Source of the DNA: Acidimicrobiaceae bacterium | GTDB lineage: Bacteria > Actinomycetota > Acidimicrobiia > Acidimicrobiales > Palsa-688 | Assembly (NCBI GenBank): GCA_009785715.1 | Contig: WQVT01000160.1 | Coordinates: forward strand, 1 to 6,089 | DNA: 6,089 nt | Direction of reading: 5' to 3' | Shown here: positions 1 to 5,311 of the stretch, in pieces | Layout of the letters: every line of letters starts with the position of its first letter | Position numbering within the stretch: position 1 is the stretch's first letter | Position numbers and translations under genes: made by a program | The notes under the pieces: generated by a model | Seen by the model: only the letters and a program-made list of their open reading frames with translations | Told to the model about the DNA's origin: nothing | Databases searched by the model: none

Positions 1-132
1 ACTCGGCTTGCCGCGTCCTCGGCTCCGAGGGTGCAGGCAATCGGCACCTTCATGGAGGTCAGGCTAGGCGCACTACCCTGCGTCGGGGGCCGGCTTCTCG
101 CCGTGGCCCCGTACAACGGGGAGGGTTGGCTG
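1..132 (+). other. Upstream region of the amidohydrolase operon
   Basis: No supported gene lies here. The amidohydrolase frame stays open upstream to a GTG at 31 and an ATG at 52, but neither has a Shine-Dalgarno site, and the extra residues look unlike the family's N-terminus. A perfect 6-bp inverted repeat (CCTCGG 17-22, CCGAGG 25-30) could be the end of a terminator for a gene left of the window, or chance in GC-rich DNA. A TACCCT at 74-79 resembles an actinobacterial -10 element, but no convincing -35 sits at the right distance. The operon promoter is presumably here or just outside the window, and I cannot place it. Confidence 0.4.
118..125 (+). promoter_or_regulatory. Ribosome binding site deciding the amidohydrolase start
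   Basis: GGGGAGGG lies 7 nt before the GTG at 133. It is the only purine-rich Shine-Dalgarno-like stretch with good spacing near any in-frame start, so it favours GTG 133 over GTG 31 and ATG 52. Confidence 0.65.
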
Positions 133-1251
133 GTGGACTACTCGTGCATCTCGGCAGACGATCACATTGACCTGCGCTTCCTGCCGAAGGACCTGTTCAC
201 CGAGCGGGTTCCGTCTTCCCTGCGCGATCGGGTCCCACAGGTTGTGCCGGCTGCGGACACCCCCGACATGTGGGACTGGGTTGCCGACGGCAAGGTCCTC
301 GGTCCGTGGGGTTGCTATCCCTCGCGGAAGGGCAGCGGAAACGCCTGGGCCATCGAGCGGGGTGGAGCCCTCGAGCCGGACGTGCTCCGGCCGACGACCG
401 CGGACCTGCGGCTGGCGGACATGGATCGCGACGGGGTCCAGGCATCGGTCATGTACGGGCCCACCGATCCGTTCCTGATCGACGACCCCGAGGTCCGACA
501 CGCCACGTTCCGGGCGTTCAACGACTGGGTGCTCGAGTTCGAGAAGGCTGCGCCCGAACGACTGATCGGCGTGGCCCAGCTCGACAATCAGGACCCCGAG
601 TTCGCGGCAGACGAGCTCGAGAGGACGGCGTCGCTGGGCATCCGCCACGTGAACGTGCTGGCGGCCACGGCGTCGCCGTCGTGGTACGAGCCGGAGTGGG
701 AGCGGTTCTGGTCGATTGCCGAGGAAGCAGGGCTCCCGATCGGGAGCCATCTCACCGTCGTGGTCCGGCGCGGCCCTGCGGCCGATGACCGGCCGGCGTA
801 CGGGGGCGCGGTGTTCAGCCTGGGCCAGCAGTTGGTGGAGCCGTACGCGGGCTTGATCCTCACGGGCTGCTATGACCGGCACCCGGGTCTGAAGACCGTG
901 ATGGCCGAGTCGCAGATCTCCTGGGTGCCGAACATGATCCAGACCCTGGACACCGGATGGACCAGGGGCCGGGCGGGCACGCTGGCGAGCGTCAACTCGG
1001 CGTGTGAGCTGAAGCCGAGCGAATACTTCGCCCGAAATATCTGGATGACCTTCCAAGACGACGCGTTCGGCGTGCAAATGCTGCCCATGTTGCCCGAGGA
1101 TAAGGTCATGTGGGCCTCCGACTACCCCCATCCGGCCAGCACATGGCCGGACTCGCAGGCCATCATCAAGCGCCAGCTGGACGGCGTGGTCAGCGACGAG
1201 ACGCGCCAGAAGCTGCTCGTCACCAACGCTCAGCAGCTCTACGGCCTGTGA
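133..1251 (+). CDS. Amidohydrolase-2 family (PF04909) metal-dependent hydrolase/decarboxylase
   Basis: A 372-residue cytoplasmic protein of the amidohydrolase-2 (ACMSD/resorcylate decarboxylase-like) TIM-barrel family; substrate unknown. Visible landmarks are SADDHIDL at the N-terminus (Asp9-x-His11, in the place of the usual metal-binding HxH/ExH), GSHLTV with His206, RHPGLKTVMAE around 249-259, and WASDYPHP with the probable catalytic/metal Asp330 and His333. The length is normal for the family and there is no signal peptide. The GTG start at 133 is chosen because a GGGGAGGG site sits just upstream and the family normally begins a few residues before the SADDH motif. It is the first gene of a three-gene operon, and its TGA shares one base with the next ATG. 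An Asp-x-His first motif is, from family knowledge, seen in decarboxylase members, so decarboxylation or C-C hydrolysis is as likely as amide hydrolysis. The family call is firm; the reaction is not. Confidence 0.88.
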   Translation: MDYSCISADDHIDLRFLPKDLFTERVPSSLRDRVPQVVPAADTPDMWDWVADGKVLGPWGCYPSRKGSGNAWAIERGGALEPDVLRPTTADLRLADMDRDGVQASVMYGPTDPFLIDDPEVRHATFRAFNDWVLEFEKAAPERLIGVAQLDNQDPEFAADELERTASLGIRHVNVLAATASPSWYEPEWERFWSIAEEAGLPIGSHLTVVVRRGPAADDRPAYGGAVFSLGQQLVEPYAGLILTGCYDRHPGLKTVMAESQISWVPNMIQTLDTGWTRGRAGTLASVNSACELKPSEYFARNIWMTFQDDAFGVQMLPMLPEDKVMWASDYPHPASTWPDSQAIIKRQLDGVVSDETRQKLLVTNAQQLYGL

Positions 1252-2015
1252 TGGCGGAGGACCTGCTCGAGATCTTCTGGATGCCCGGGTGCAGCAGCTG
1301 CCTGCGCATGAAGGAGTTCGTCCAGCGGCTCGGGATTGCCCACCAGGCGATCGACGTGGTCGCCGCGCCGGAGGAGGCGGCGCGGCTTACGGAGCTCGGC
1401 CTTCGCGTCCCTGCGGCGGTGCGAGGCGGCGTCGGGGTGCCGGGGGTGGACCTCGTCGGCGTCGCCCGCCTGGCCGGGCTCGACTACGACCCGCCGAAGG
1501 CCCTCGACCCGGCCGAGCTGCACCGGCGCTACGCAGAGATCACGGCGGTCACCGCGGGGCTCATCGCCCGACTGGGGCCCGAGGCCCTGGAGTACAAGTC
1601 CCCGGATCGTGATCGCACCATGCGTTACCTTGCCCTGCACGCGTCGACGATCATGCGGGGCTTCGTCGACGCCGAAGAGACCAACGTTTTTACCGATGGC
1701 TACCAGTTCATCTCGACCCAACTCGCCGAGCGCGCAACGGCCGGGCAGATCCTCGACGTGCTGGCGGAGACGCGAGCGGTCTTCGAGCAGTGGTGGGACC
1801 ATGCCGGCTTCGACGATCCCTTCGACCGCATCCTCACCTCGGAGTGGGGGACCTGGACGCTGCACGAGGCGCTCGAGCGAGCCGTCTGGCACACCACCCA
1901 GCACACCCGCCAGCTCGAGTACTTCGTGCTCGACGAGTTGCGGCTCGGCACATCGCCCCGGCTGAGCGAGGAGCTGCTCGCCGGCCTGCCGCTTCCCCAG
2001 GGCATCCACGCGTGA
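1251..2015 (+). CDS. Glutaredoxin-like domain fused to a DinB-like four-helix domain
   Basis: A 254-residue two-domain protein. Residues about 4-80 look like a glutaredoxin/thioredoxin fold: a beta strand (LLEIFW), then the redox motif C14-S-S-C17, and a V53-P54 that fits the cis-proline position. Residues about 88-250 look like a DinB/mycothiol-transferase-type helical bundle, with His130 (LALHAS) and His214/His218 (WHTTQH) as the expected metal-binding triad. DinB-superfamily enzymes often bind a divalent metal and act with low-molecular-weight thiols, so a thiol-dependent transferase or isomerase with its own redox domain is a reasonable inference; the substrate is unknown. ATG 1251 overlaps the preceding TGA by one base, and no clear Shine-Dalgarno is visible, which implies translational coupling. 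A GTG at 1248 is an alternative start one codon upstream. Thioredoxin follows 4 nt after the stop. Confidence 0.8.
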   Translation: MAEDLLEIFWMPGCSSCLRMKEFVQRLGIAHQAIDVVAAPEEAARLTELGLRVPAAVRGGVGVPGVDLVGVARLAGLDYDPPKALDPAELHRRYAEITAVTAGLIARLGPEALEYKSPDRDRTMRYLALHASTIMRGFVDAEETNVFTDGYQFISTQLAERATAGQILDVLAETRAVFEQWWDHAGFDDPFDRILTSEWGTWTLHEALERAVWHTTQHTRQLEYFVLDELRLGTSPRLSEELLAGLPLPQGIHA

Positions 2016-2019
2016 GTTG

Positions 2020-2337
2020 ATGGAGGAGATCGACGGCGATCGCTTCGACGAGGTCGTCGGTGCGTCGCCGGCTCCGTACCTGGTGGATTTCTGGGCCACC
2101 TGGTGCGCGCCCTGCGAGGCCTACGGACCGATCGTCGACGAGGTGGTCGCCGAGCGGGGCCCCGGCCTGCGGGCGGGCCAACTCGATGTCGCGGCGTATC
2201 CGGGCGTTGCCGAGCGCTGCGGGATCCGCACGATCCCGGCGGTCGCGGTGTTCCGCGACGGCCAGATCGTCCGGCGGATCTTCGGGGCGCGCACGAAGCG
2301 CTATTTGAGCGACGAACTCGACCGGCTGCTGTTGTGA
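2020..2337 (+). CDS. Thioredoxin-family protein (WCAPC)
   Basis: A 105-residue single-domain thioredoxin of typical length. The canonical strand leads into W28-C29-A30-P31-C32 (VDFWATWCAPC), Asp23 fits the buried acidic residue, and T71-I72-P73 supplies the cis-proline. The active site reads CAPC rather than the CGPC of housekeeping thioredoxins, and there is an extra Cys67. No signal peptide or membrane segment is present, so it is cytoplasmic. It probably reduces disulfides, perhaps of the glutaredoxin-DinB protein encoded 4 nt upstream; that partnership is inferred from position only. ATG 2020 is preferred; an adjacent in-frame TTG at 2017 is a less likely start. No strong Shine-Dalgarno is seen, so translation is probably coupled. 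It is the last gene of the plus-strand operon and converges on the cupin gene. Confidence 0.9.
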   Translation: MEEIDGDRFDEVVGASPAPYLVDFWATWCAPCEAYGPIVDEVVAERGPGLRAGQLDVAAYPGVAERCGIRTIPAVAVFRDGQIVRRIFGARTKRYLSDELDRLLL

Positions 2338-2348
2338 TCGATTCGCGT

Positions 2349-2396
2349 CCATGTGCGCGGGGGGTGACGCCGTATGACCCCCCGGTGCTCACATGG
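2349..2396. terminator. Inverted repeat between convergent genes, probable bidirectional terminator
   Basis: Outer arms CCATGTG (2349-2355) and CACATGG (2390-2396) and inner arms GGGGGGT (2359-2365) and ACCCCCC (2377-2383) pair perfectly around an 11-nt loop, with an asymmetric 3/6-nt internal loop between them. The structure starts 12 nt after the thioredoxin stop and lies 24 nt beyond the cupin stop, where a shared terminator is expected. No T-tract follows on either strand, which is common for GC-rich bacteria but leaves termination unproven. Confidence 0.6.
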
Positions 2397-2413
2397 ACCG
2401 GGATCGCTCACAT
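2387..2413. repeat. Direct repeat GCTCACAT, 19-nt period
   Basis: GCTCACAT occurs at 2387-2394 and 2406-2413, each followed by a near-match (GG and TGG). The first copy overlaps the right arm of the terminator-like hairpin. It may be a remnant of local duplication or a protein site; function unknown. Confidence 0.4.
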
Positions 2414-2419
2414 TGGGGG

Positions 2420-2932
2420 TCAGGCGCCGAAGGTCTGTCCGGGAACGGGGGTGCCGCGGATTGCGCCGGTCCCGTTTTCGGGTGAGTCGCCGGGGAGGGG
2501 CGCCCCGGACCGCCCGAGCCGCTGCCCCCAGGTCGCCTCGAACTGGTCCTGCTCGCCGGCCGGCGCCCCGATCCGGAGCATGACCAGGTTCGTGCTCCCC
2601 GAAGACCGGAACCGGTAGAGCGTCCCGCGCGGCACGAGGACCCCGTCGTTCTTCGAGACCACGGTCTCGGTGCCGTCCTCGTCGTAGAAGGTGGCCTCTC
2701 CGTCGAGGATGACGAAGACATGGTCCTCGGTGCTGTGGGTGTGGAGGGCGTTCTCGCCGCCGTCTGCGTACACCTTGACGTGGACCCACATCGAAGAGGT
2801 GCGCGCCACGAGGTCCGTGGTCGATCCTGCCGAGAGCAGGGGGAAGCCGTTCGCCGAGAACACCGTCGCACGGTCGTTGGCCGCGCTCCCGTCCTCGATG
2901 ATGCCAGCAGGTCCAAGCACCGAAATGGCCAT
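2420..2932 (-). CDS. Small single-domain cupin (cupin_2-like)
   Basis: A 170-residue protein with one beta-barrel cupin domain at about residues 45-125. Motif 1 is GENALHTHSTEDH ending in VILDGEATF: His64 and His66 are present, but the position usually held by the metal-binding Glu appears to be His71 (or Asp70). Motif 2 is VPRGTLYRF, with Tyr106 where the third metal-binding His is usual. The fold call is solid; metal binding and activity are uncertain. Small cupins of this kind can be dioxygenases, isomerases or sugar-binding proteins. The last 45 residues are Gly/Pro-rich and look disordered. ATG at 2932 is chosen because AAGGAG sits 8 nt upstream; a GTG at 2941 overlaps that site and is rejected. 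It is the most downstream gene of the minus-strand set, 111 nt after the propeller gene, with a possible promoter and a dyad in that gap, and it is convergent with thioredoxin. Confidence 0.85.
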   Translation of the reverse strand: MAISVLGPAGIIEDGSAANDRATVFSANGFPLLSAGSTTDLVARTSSMWVHVKVYADGGENALHTHSTEDHVFVILDGEATFYDEDGTETVVSKNDGVLVPRGTLYRFRSSGSTNLVMLRIGAPAGEQDQFEATWGQRLGRSGAPLPGDSPENGTGAIRGTPVPGQTFGA

Positions 2933-2940
2933 CGCGATCA

Positions 2941-2946
2941 CTCCTT
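2941..2946 (-). promoter_or_regulatory. Ribosome binding site of the cupin gene
   Basis: AAGGAG read on the minus strand (2946 to 2941), 8 nt before the ATG at 2932. It is the best Shine-Dalgarno site in the window and overlaps the upstream GTG codon, which settles the start at 2932. Confidence 0.75.
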
Positions 2947-2954
2947 ATCGGTCG

Positions 2955-2994
2955 AGCCCCCGAGGGTCGAGGGTAACCCGCACCCCTGGGGGCT
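2955..2994. repeat. 40-bp imperfect dyad upstream of the cupin, operator or terminator
   Basis: Nested inverted repeats share one centre near 2975: AGCCCCC (2955-2961) with GGGGGCT (2988-2994), AGGGT (2963-2967) with ACCCCT (2982-2987, one bulged C), and GGGT (2971-2974) with ACCC (2976-2979). The left half also carries a tandem CGAGGGT (2961-2967, 2968-2974). It begins 49 nt after the propeller stop and ends 8 nt before the cupin Shine-Dalgarno. It could be a terminator for the upstream genes, an operator over the possible cupin promoter, or a leader hairpin in the cupin mRNA. No T-tract follows on the minus strand. Confidence 0.5.
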
Positions 2995-2998
2995 GCAA
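2970..2998 (-). promoter_or_regulatory. Possible weak promoter for the cupin gene
   Basis: On the minus strand, TTGCAG (2998-2993) and TACCCT (2975-2970) are separated by exactly 17 nt. Each matches only three of six sigma70/sigmaA consensus bases, but the spacing is ideal and the site lies 37 nt or more before the cupin ATG. It falls inside the dyad. Tentative. Confidence 0.3.
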
Positions 2999-3043
2999 CG
3001 GGCGGCGCGTGGGCCACATCACGGGAATTTGCCCAAAACTCCG

Positions 3044-4000
3044 TCAGCTGAGGCGGGTGAGGCGGCGGAAGACCTTGTAGTAAACGGGTGGGTCGAAGCG
3101 CCGTCCGAGGTTGACGAAGGAGACCTCGCCGACGTAGAGGTTCCCCTGCGAGTCGGCCGCCATGCCGTGCGGTGCGATGAACTCCTTCGGCCCGTCGCCG
3201 CGCTCGGGCGCGCCGAGGTGGGCCAGGAGCTTGCCGTCGTGGGACAGGACGTTCAGCCGGTGACCGAGGGCCGGGTGGTCGAAGAGCTCCTGGATCTGGA
3301 TCTGCTCGCCGACGTAGATCAGCCCGTTGCCGTCCATCGCCAGCGCCTGGGGGCGGTAGAGGTACGGCCAGATCTCCTGCAGCACGCCGTTGTTGTCGAA
3401 GATCTGGACCCGGCTGTTCTCCCGGTCGTTCACGAACACGTTCTCATCCCCGTCGACGATGACATTGTGGGGAACCTGGAACTGCCCGGGGCCCACGCCG
3501 GCGTCGCCCCAGGAAACGAGGTGCCGGCCGTCGGGCGCGTAGCGGTGGACGCGGGCGTTGCCGTAGCCGTCGGTGATGTAGACGTCGCCGCTCACCGGGG
3601 AGATGGCGACGTTCGTCGGCCGGTTGAAGGGGTCGCCGCTCCACTTCTCCGCCGGCTCGTACTCCTTGCCGACCGTGAGCACGAGCTTGCCGTCGGTCGT
3701 GTACTTCTTCACGCAGTGCTGGTTGTCGTTGACCGTCCAGATGTGGTCATCCGGGCTCGCGCACATGCCGTGCGCACGGCCGTCGAACTCGCCCTCGCCC
3801 CAGGAGCGAACGAAGTTCCCGTCCCGGTCCAAGACGATGACGGGGTGCTGCCCGCGGTTCAGCAGGTAGACGTTGTCGCCCGAGTCGACCGCGACCCCGG
3901 AGACCTCGATGAGGTCCCAGCCGTCCTCGTCGGGAAGCTTTGCCCAGTCCTGCAGCGACTCGTAGCGGAAGCCGCCGTCCTCGATGATGTTGTCAGCCAA
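3044..4000 (-). CDS. Six-bladed NHL beta-propeller, PAL-like (peptidyl-hydroxyglycine amidating lyase family)
   Basis: A 318-residue protein built from six NHL-type blades, at about 35-68, 78-111, 130-165, 179-212, 219-263 and 279-318. Blades contain G/N-V-A-x-D, N-V-Y/F and the closing D-G-x-x-x-x-x-W-G pattern. Histidines end the linkers before blades 2, 4 and 6: His77 (RAHGM), His178 (VPHNV), His278 (APHGM). These match, from memory of the rat PAL structure, zinc ligands His585, His690 and His786. Arg49 (NRGQH), Tyr146 (DGYGN) and Arg193 (NDREN) match catalytic Arg533, Tyr654 and Arg706; the spacing His77 to Tyr146 (69) equals the rat spacing. There is no signal peptide, so it is cytoplasmic. 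The start is TTG at 4000, with GGGGGG 6 nt upstream; no ATG fits better. It lies 72 nt after the MFS gene and is probably co-transcribed with it. An amidating-lyase or lactonase-like role is possible; the substrate is unknown. Confidence 0.85.
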   Translation of the reverse strand: MADNIIEDGGFRYESLQDWAKLPDEDGWDLIEVSGVAVDSGDNVYLLNRGQHPVIVLDRDGNFVRSWGEGEFDGRAHGMCASPDDHIWTVNDNQHCVKKYTTDGKLVLTVGKEYEPAEKWSGDPFNRPTNVAISPVSGDVYITDGYGNARVHRYAPDGRHLVSWGDAGVGPGQFQVPHNVIVDGDENVFVNDRENSRVQIFDNNGVLQEIWPYLYRPQALAMDGNGLIYVGEQIQIQELFDHPALGHRLNVLSHDGKLLAHLGAPERGDGPKEFIAPHGMAADSQGNLYVGEVSFVNLGRRFDPPVYYKVFRRLTRLS

Positions 4001-4006
4001 AGGAAA

Positions 4007-4012
4007 CCCCCC
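4007..4012 (-). promoter_or_regulatory. Ribosome binding site supporting a TTG start
   Basis: GGGGGG on the minus strand, 6 nt before TTG 4000. It is a G-rich, non-canonical Shine-Dalgarno sequence, but it is the only candidate near the N-terminus of the propeller protein. The rest of the 72-nt gap (4001-4072) shows no terminator or clear promoter. Confidence 0.4.
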
Positions 4013-4072
4013 GTTCGTCCCGGCCAGGTCGGCGTCATGGTAGGCGGTGGCGAAGGGGGAGGCGGATTCCCG

Positions 4073-5272
4073 TCACGCGCGCCGGTGGATCGGCGCCAGC
4101 CTGCCGAGCGCCGAGATGGTGACGATCAAGAAGACGGCGAGCACGGTCAGGGCCGGGCCGAGGACCGCGAGACCGGTCGCGTTGATCAGGACCCCGAGAA
4201 GGGCGGCGATGGTCGAGCCGCCTGCCGCTGCGGCGCCGGTCTGCCAGGCGATCGCGTGCCGGGCCCGCCGTTCACCGATACGGAGCGCGGTGACCGAGAC
4301 GAGGGCAGGGAAGACACCGGCCAGCGTTGCGCCCATGGCCACGAAGCCGAAGATGGCCACCGTCGGATCGGGCTGCCACCAGATGACGCCGGCCGCGACC
4401 AGGCTTCCGAATCCACCCCAACGGATGACCCTCGTAGGGAGGATTGGCCGGCTGGGGATCGACAATCCGATGCGCACCGCGGTGAGCGCACCCCAGTACC
4501 CGAACGCCGCGAGCCCTGCCGCGGAATGTGAGAGGTCGAGGTGTCCGCTGGCGAAGCTTGCCAACCACTGCCCGGCGGCGACCTCGAGGCCGGTGTAGAC
4601 GAAGAACACGATCAAGCCCAGGCTCAGGACCGCGACCACCCGACGGCGTGACCATCCTCGCGTCGGACCGGCCCCGTCGGACCCCTCGGTGGATCTGCTG
4701 GGTGTGGGCTCGGCGCCGGACGCATGGAACCTGCGCGCGTGGGCCGTCCAGACAAGCGCCGATGTGACGTCGACCGCGACGAGGACGAGGTAGGCGAGAC
4801 GCCACGAGCCCGCGGTGATGGCAGCGATCACGAGCAGCGGGCCGGCGGCGGTGCCGATGCCGTAGAAGCCGTGCAGGAGGTTGAGCAGCCGCCGTCGGCC
4901 CGTGAGCGCGACCGCCGTGTTGAGGCCGCCGTCCATCATTCCGGCCGCTGCGCCCATCAGTGGGCCCAGGCCGAGTACCAGCCAGAGTCCGGGGGCGACG
5001 GCGTAGGCGGTCCCACCGACCGCGGCAACGCCGGTCGCGACGGCGAGGAGGGCGGGCACGCCAAGGCGGCGGATGAGCGAACCGACCAGCGTGGCTACGG
5101 CCACCGTTCCGGCCGTGGTCGCGAGCAGCACCCATCCGAGATCGCCGACCTGGGCCCCGAAGCTGCTGCGCATGGCCGGCCAGGCCGTCCCGAGCATGCC
5201 GTCGGGCAGCCCGAGGACCACGAAGCTGCTGAGGCTCAGCAGGTCGAAGGTGCGATTCGGTCCGTTATCCAT
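4073..5272 (-). CDS. MFS transporter, 12 predicted transmembrane helices
   Basis: A 399-residue inner-membrane major facilitator superfamily permease. Two blocks of about six hydrophobic helices are joined by a polar, charged central loop at about residues 180-215. TM1 holds FVVLGLPDGMLGTAWP with a membrane-embedded Asp24; TM4 holds GMMDGGLN with Asp114 and Asn118. The helix 4/5 region reads LLNLLHGFYGIGTAAGPLL, resembling the NxLHxxFGIG element of FucP-like sugar permeases and related drug/H+ antiporters. The Arg pair after TM2 (IRRLG) fits the MFS loop 2-3 motif. The likely role is proton-coupled import or export of a small solute; a sugar or sugar acid is suggested only by the adjacent uronate-dehydrogenase-like gene. 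ATG 5272 is preceded by AAGGG at a short 3-nt spacing. It lies 39 nt after the SDR stop and 72 nt before the propeller gene. Confidence 0.88.
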   Translation of the reverse strand: MDNGPNRTFDLLSLSSFVVLGLPDGMLGTAWPAMRSSFGAQVGDLGWVLLATTAGTVAVATLVGSLIRRLGVPALLAVATGVAAVGGTAYAVAPGLWLVLGLGPLMGAAAGMMDGGLNTAVALTGRRRLLNLLHGFYGIGTAAGPLLVIAAITAGSWRLAYLVLVAVDVTSALVWTAHARRFHASGAEPTPSRSTEGSDGAGPTRGWSRRRVVAVLSLGLIVFFVYTGLEVAAGQWLASFASGHLDLSHSAAGLAAFGYWGALTAVRIGLSIPSRPILPTRVIRWGGFGSLVAAGVIWWQPDPTVAIFGFVAMGATLAGVFPALVSVTALRIGERRARHAIAWQTGAAAAGGSTIAALLGVLINATGLAVLGPALTVLAVFLIVTISALGRLAPIHRRA

Positions 5273-5311
5273 TGACCCTTCGCACGCCCGCCTCGAAGTG
5301 GGTATTCGACG

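Noticed and set aside
74..79. TACCCT as a -10 promoter element for the amidohydrolase operon
   Set aside because: The position 17 nt upstream (51-56, CATGGA) does not resemble a -35 element.
31..132. Longer amidohydrolase start at GTG 31 or ATG 52
   Set aside because: Neither start has a Shine-Dalgarno site, and the added residues do not resemble the family N-terminus; GTG 133 has a good site at 118-125.
73..1131. A 352-codon minus-strand open frame opposite the amidohydrolase
   Set aside because: Its composition is rich in Arg, Pro, His and Gly with no recognisable motif, and it mirrors the third-position bias of a clear amidohydrolase gene.
3044..4000. Classification of the propeller as an SMP-30/gluconolactonase
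   Set aside because: Blade pattern and catalytic residues follow the NHL/PAL type; the SMP-30 metal-site motifs were not seen.
2720..4531. A 603-codon plus-strand open frame opposite the cupin, propeller and MFS genes
   Set aside because: It lies antisense to three well-recognised proteins, crosses their boundaries, has low-complexity Arg/Val/Asp/Gly-rich composition and no domain; it is a product of high-GC codon usage.
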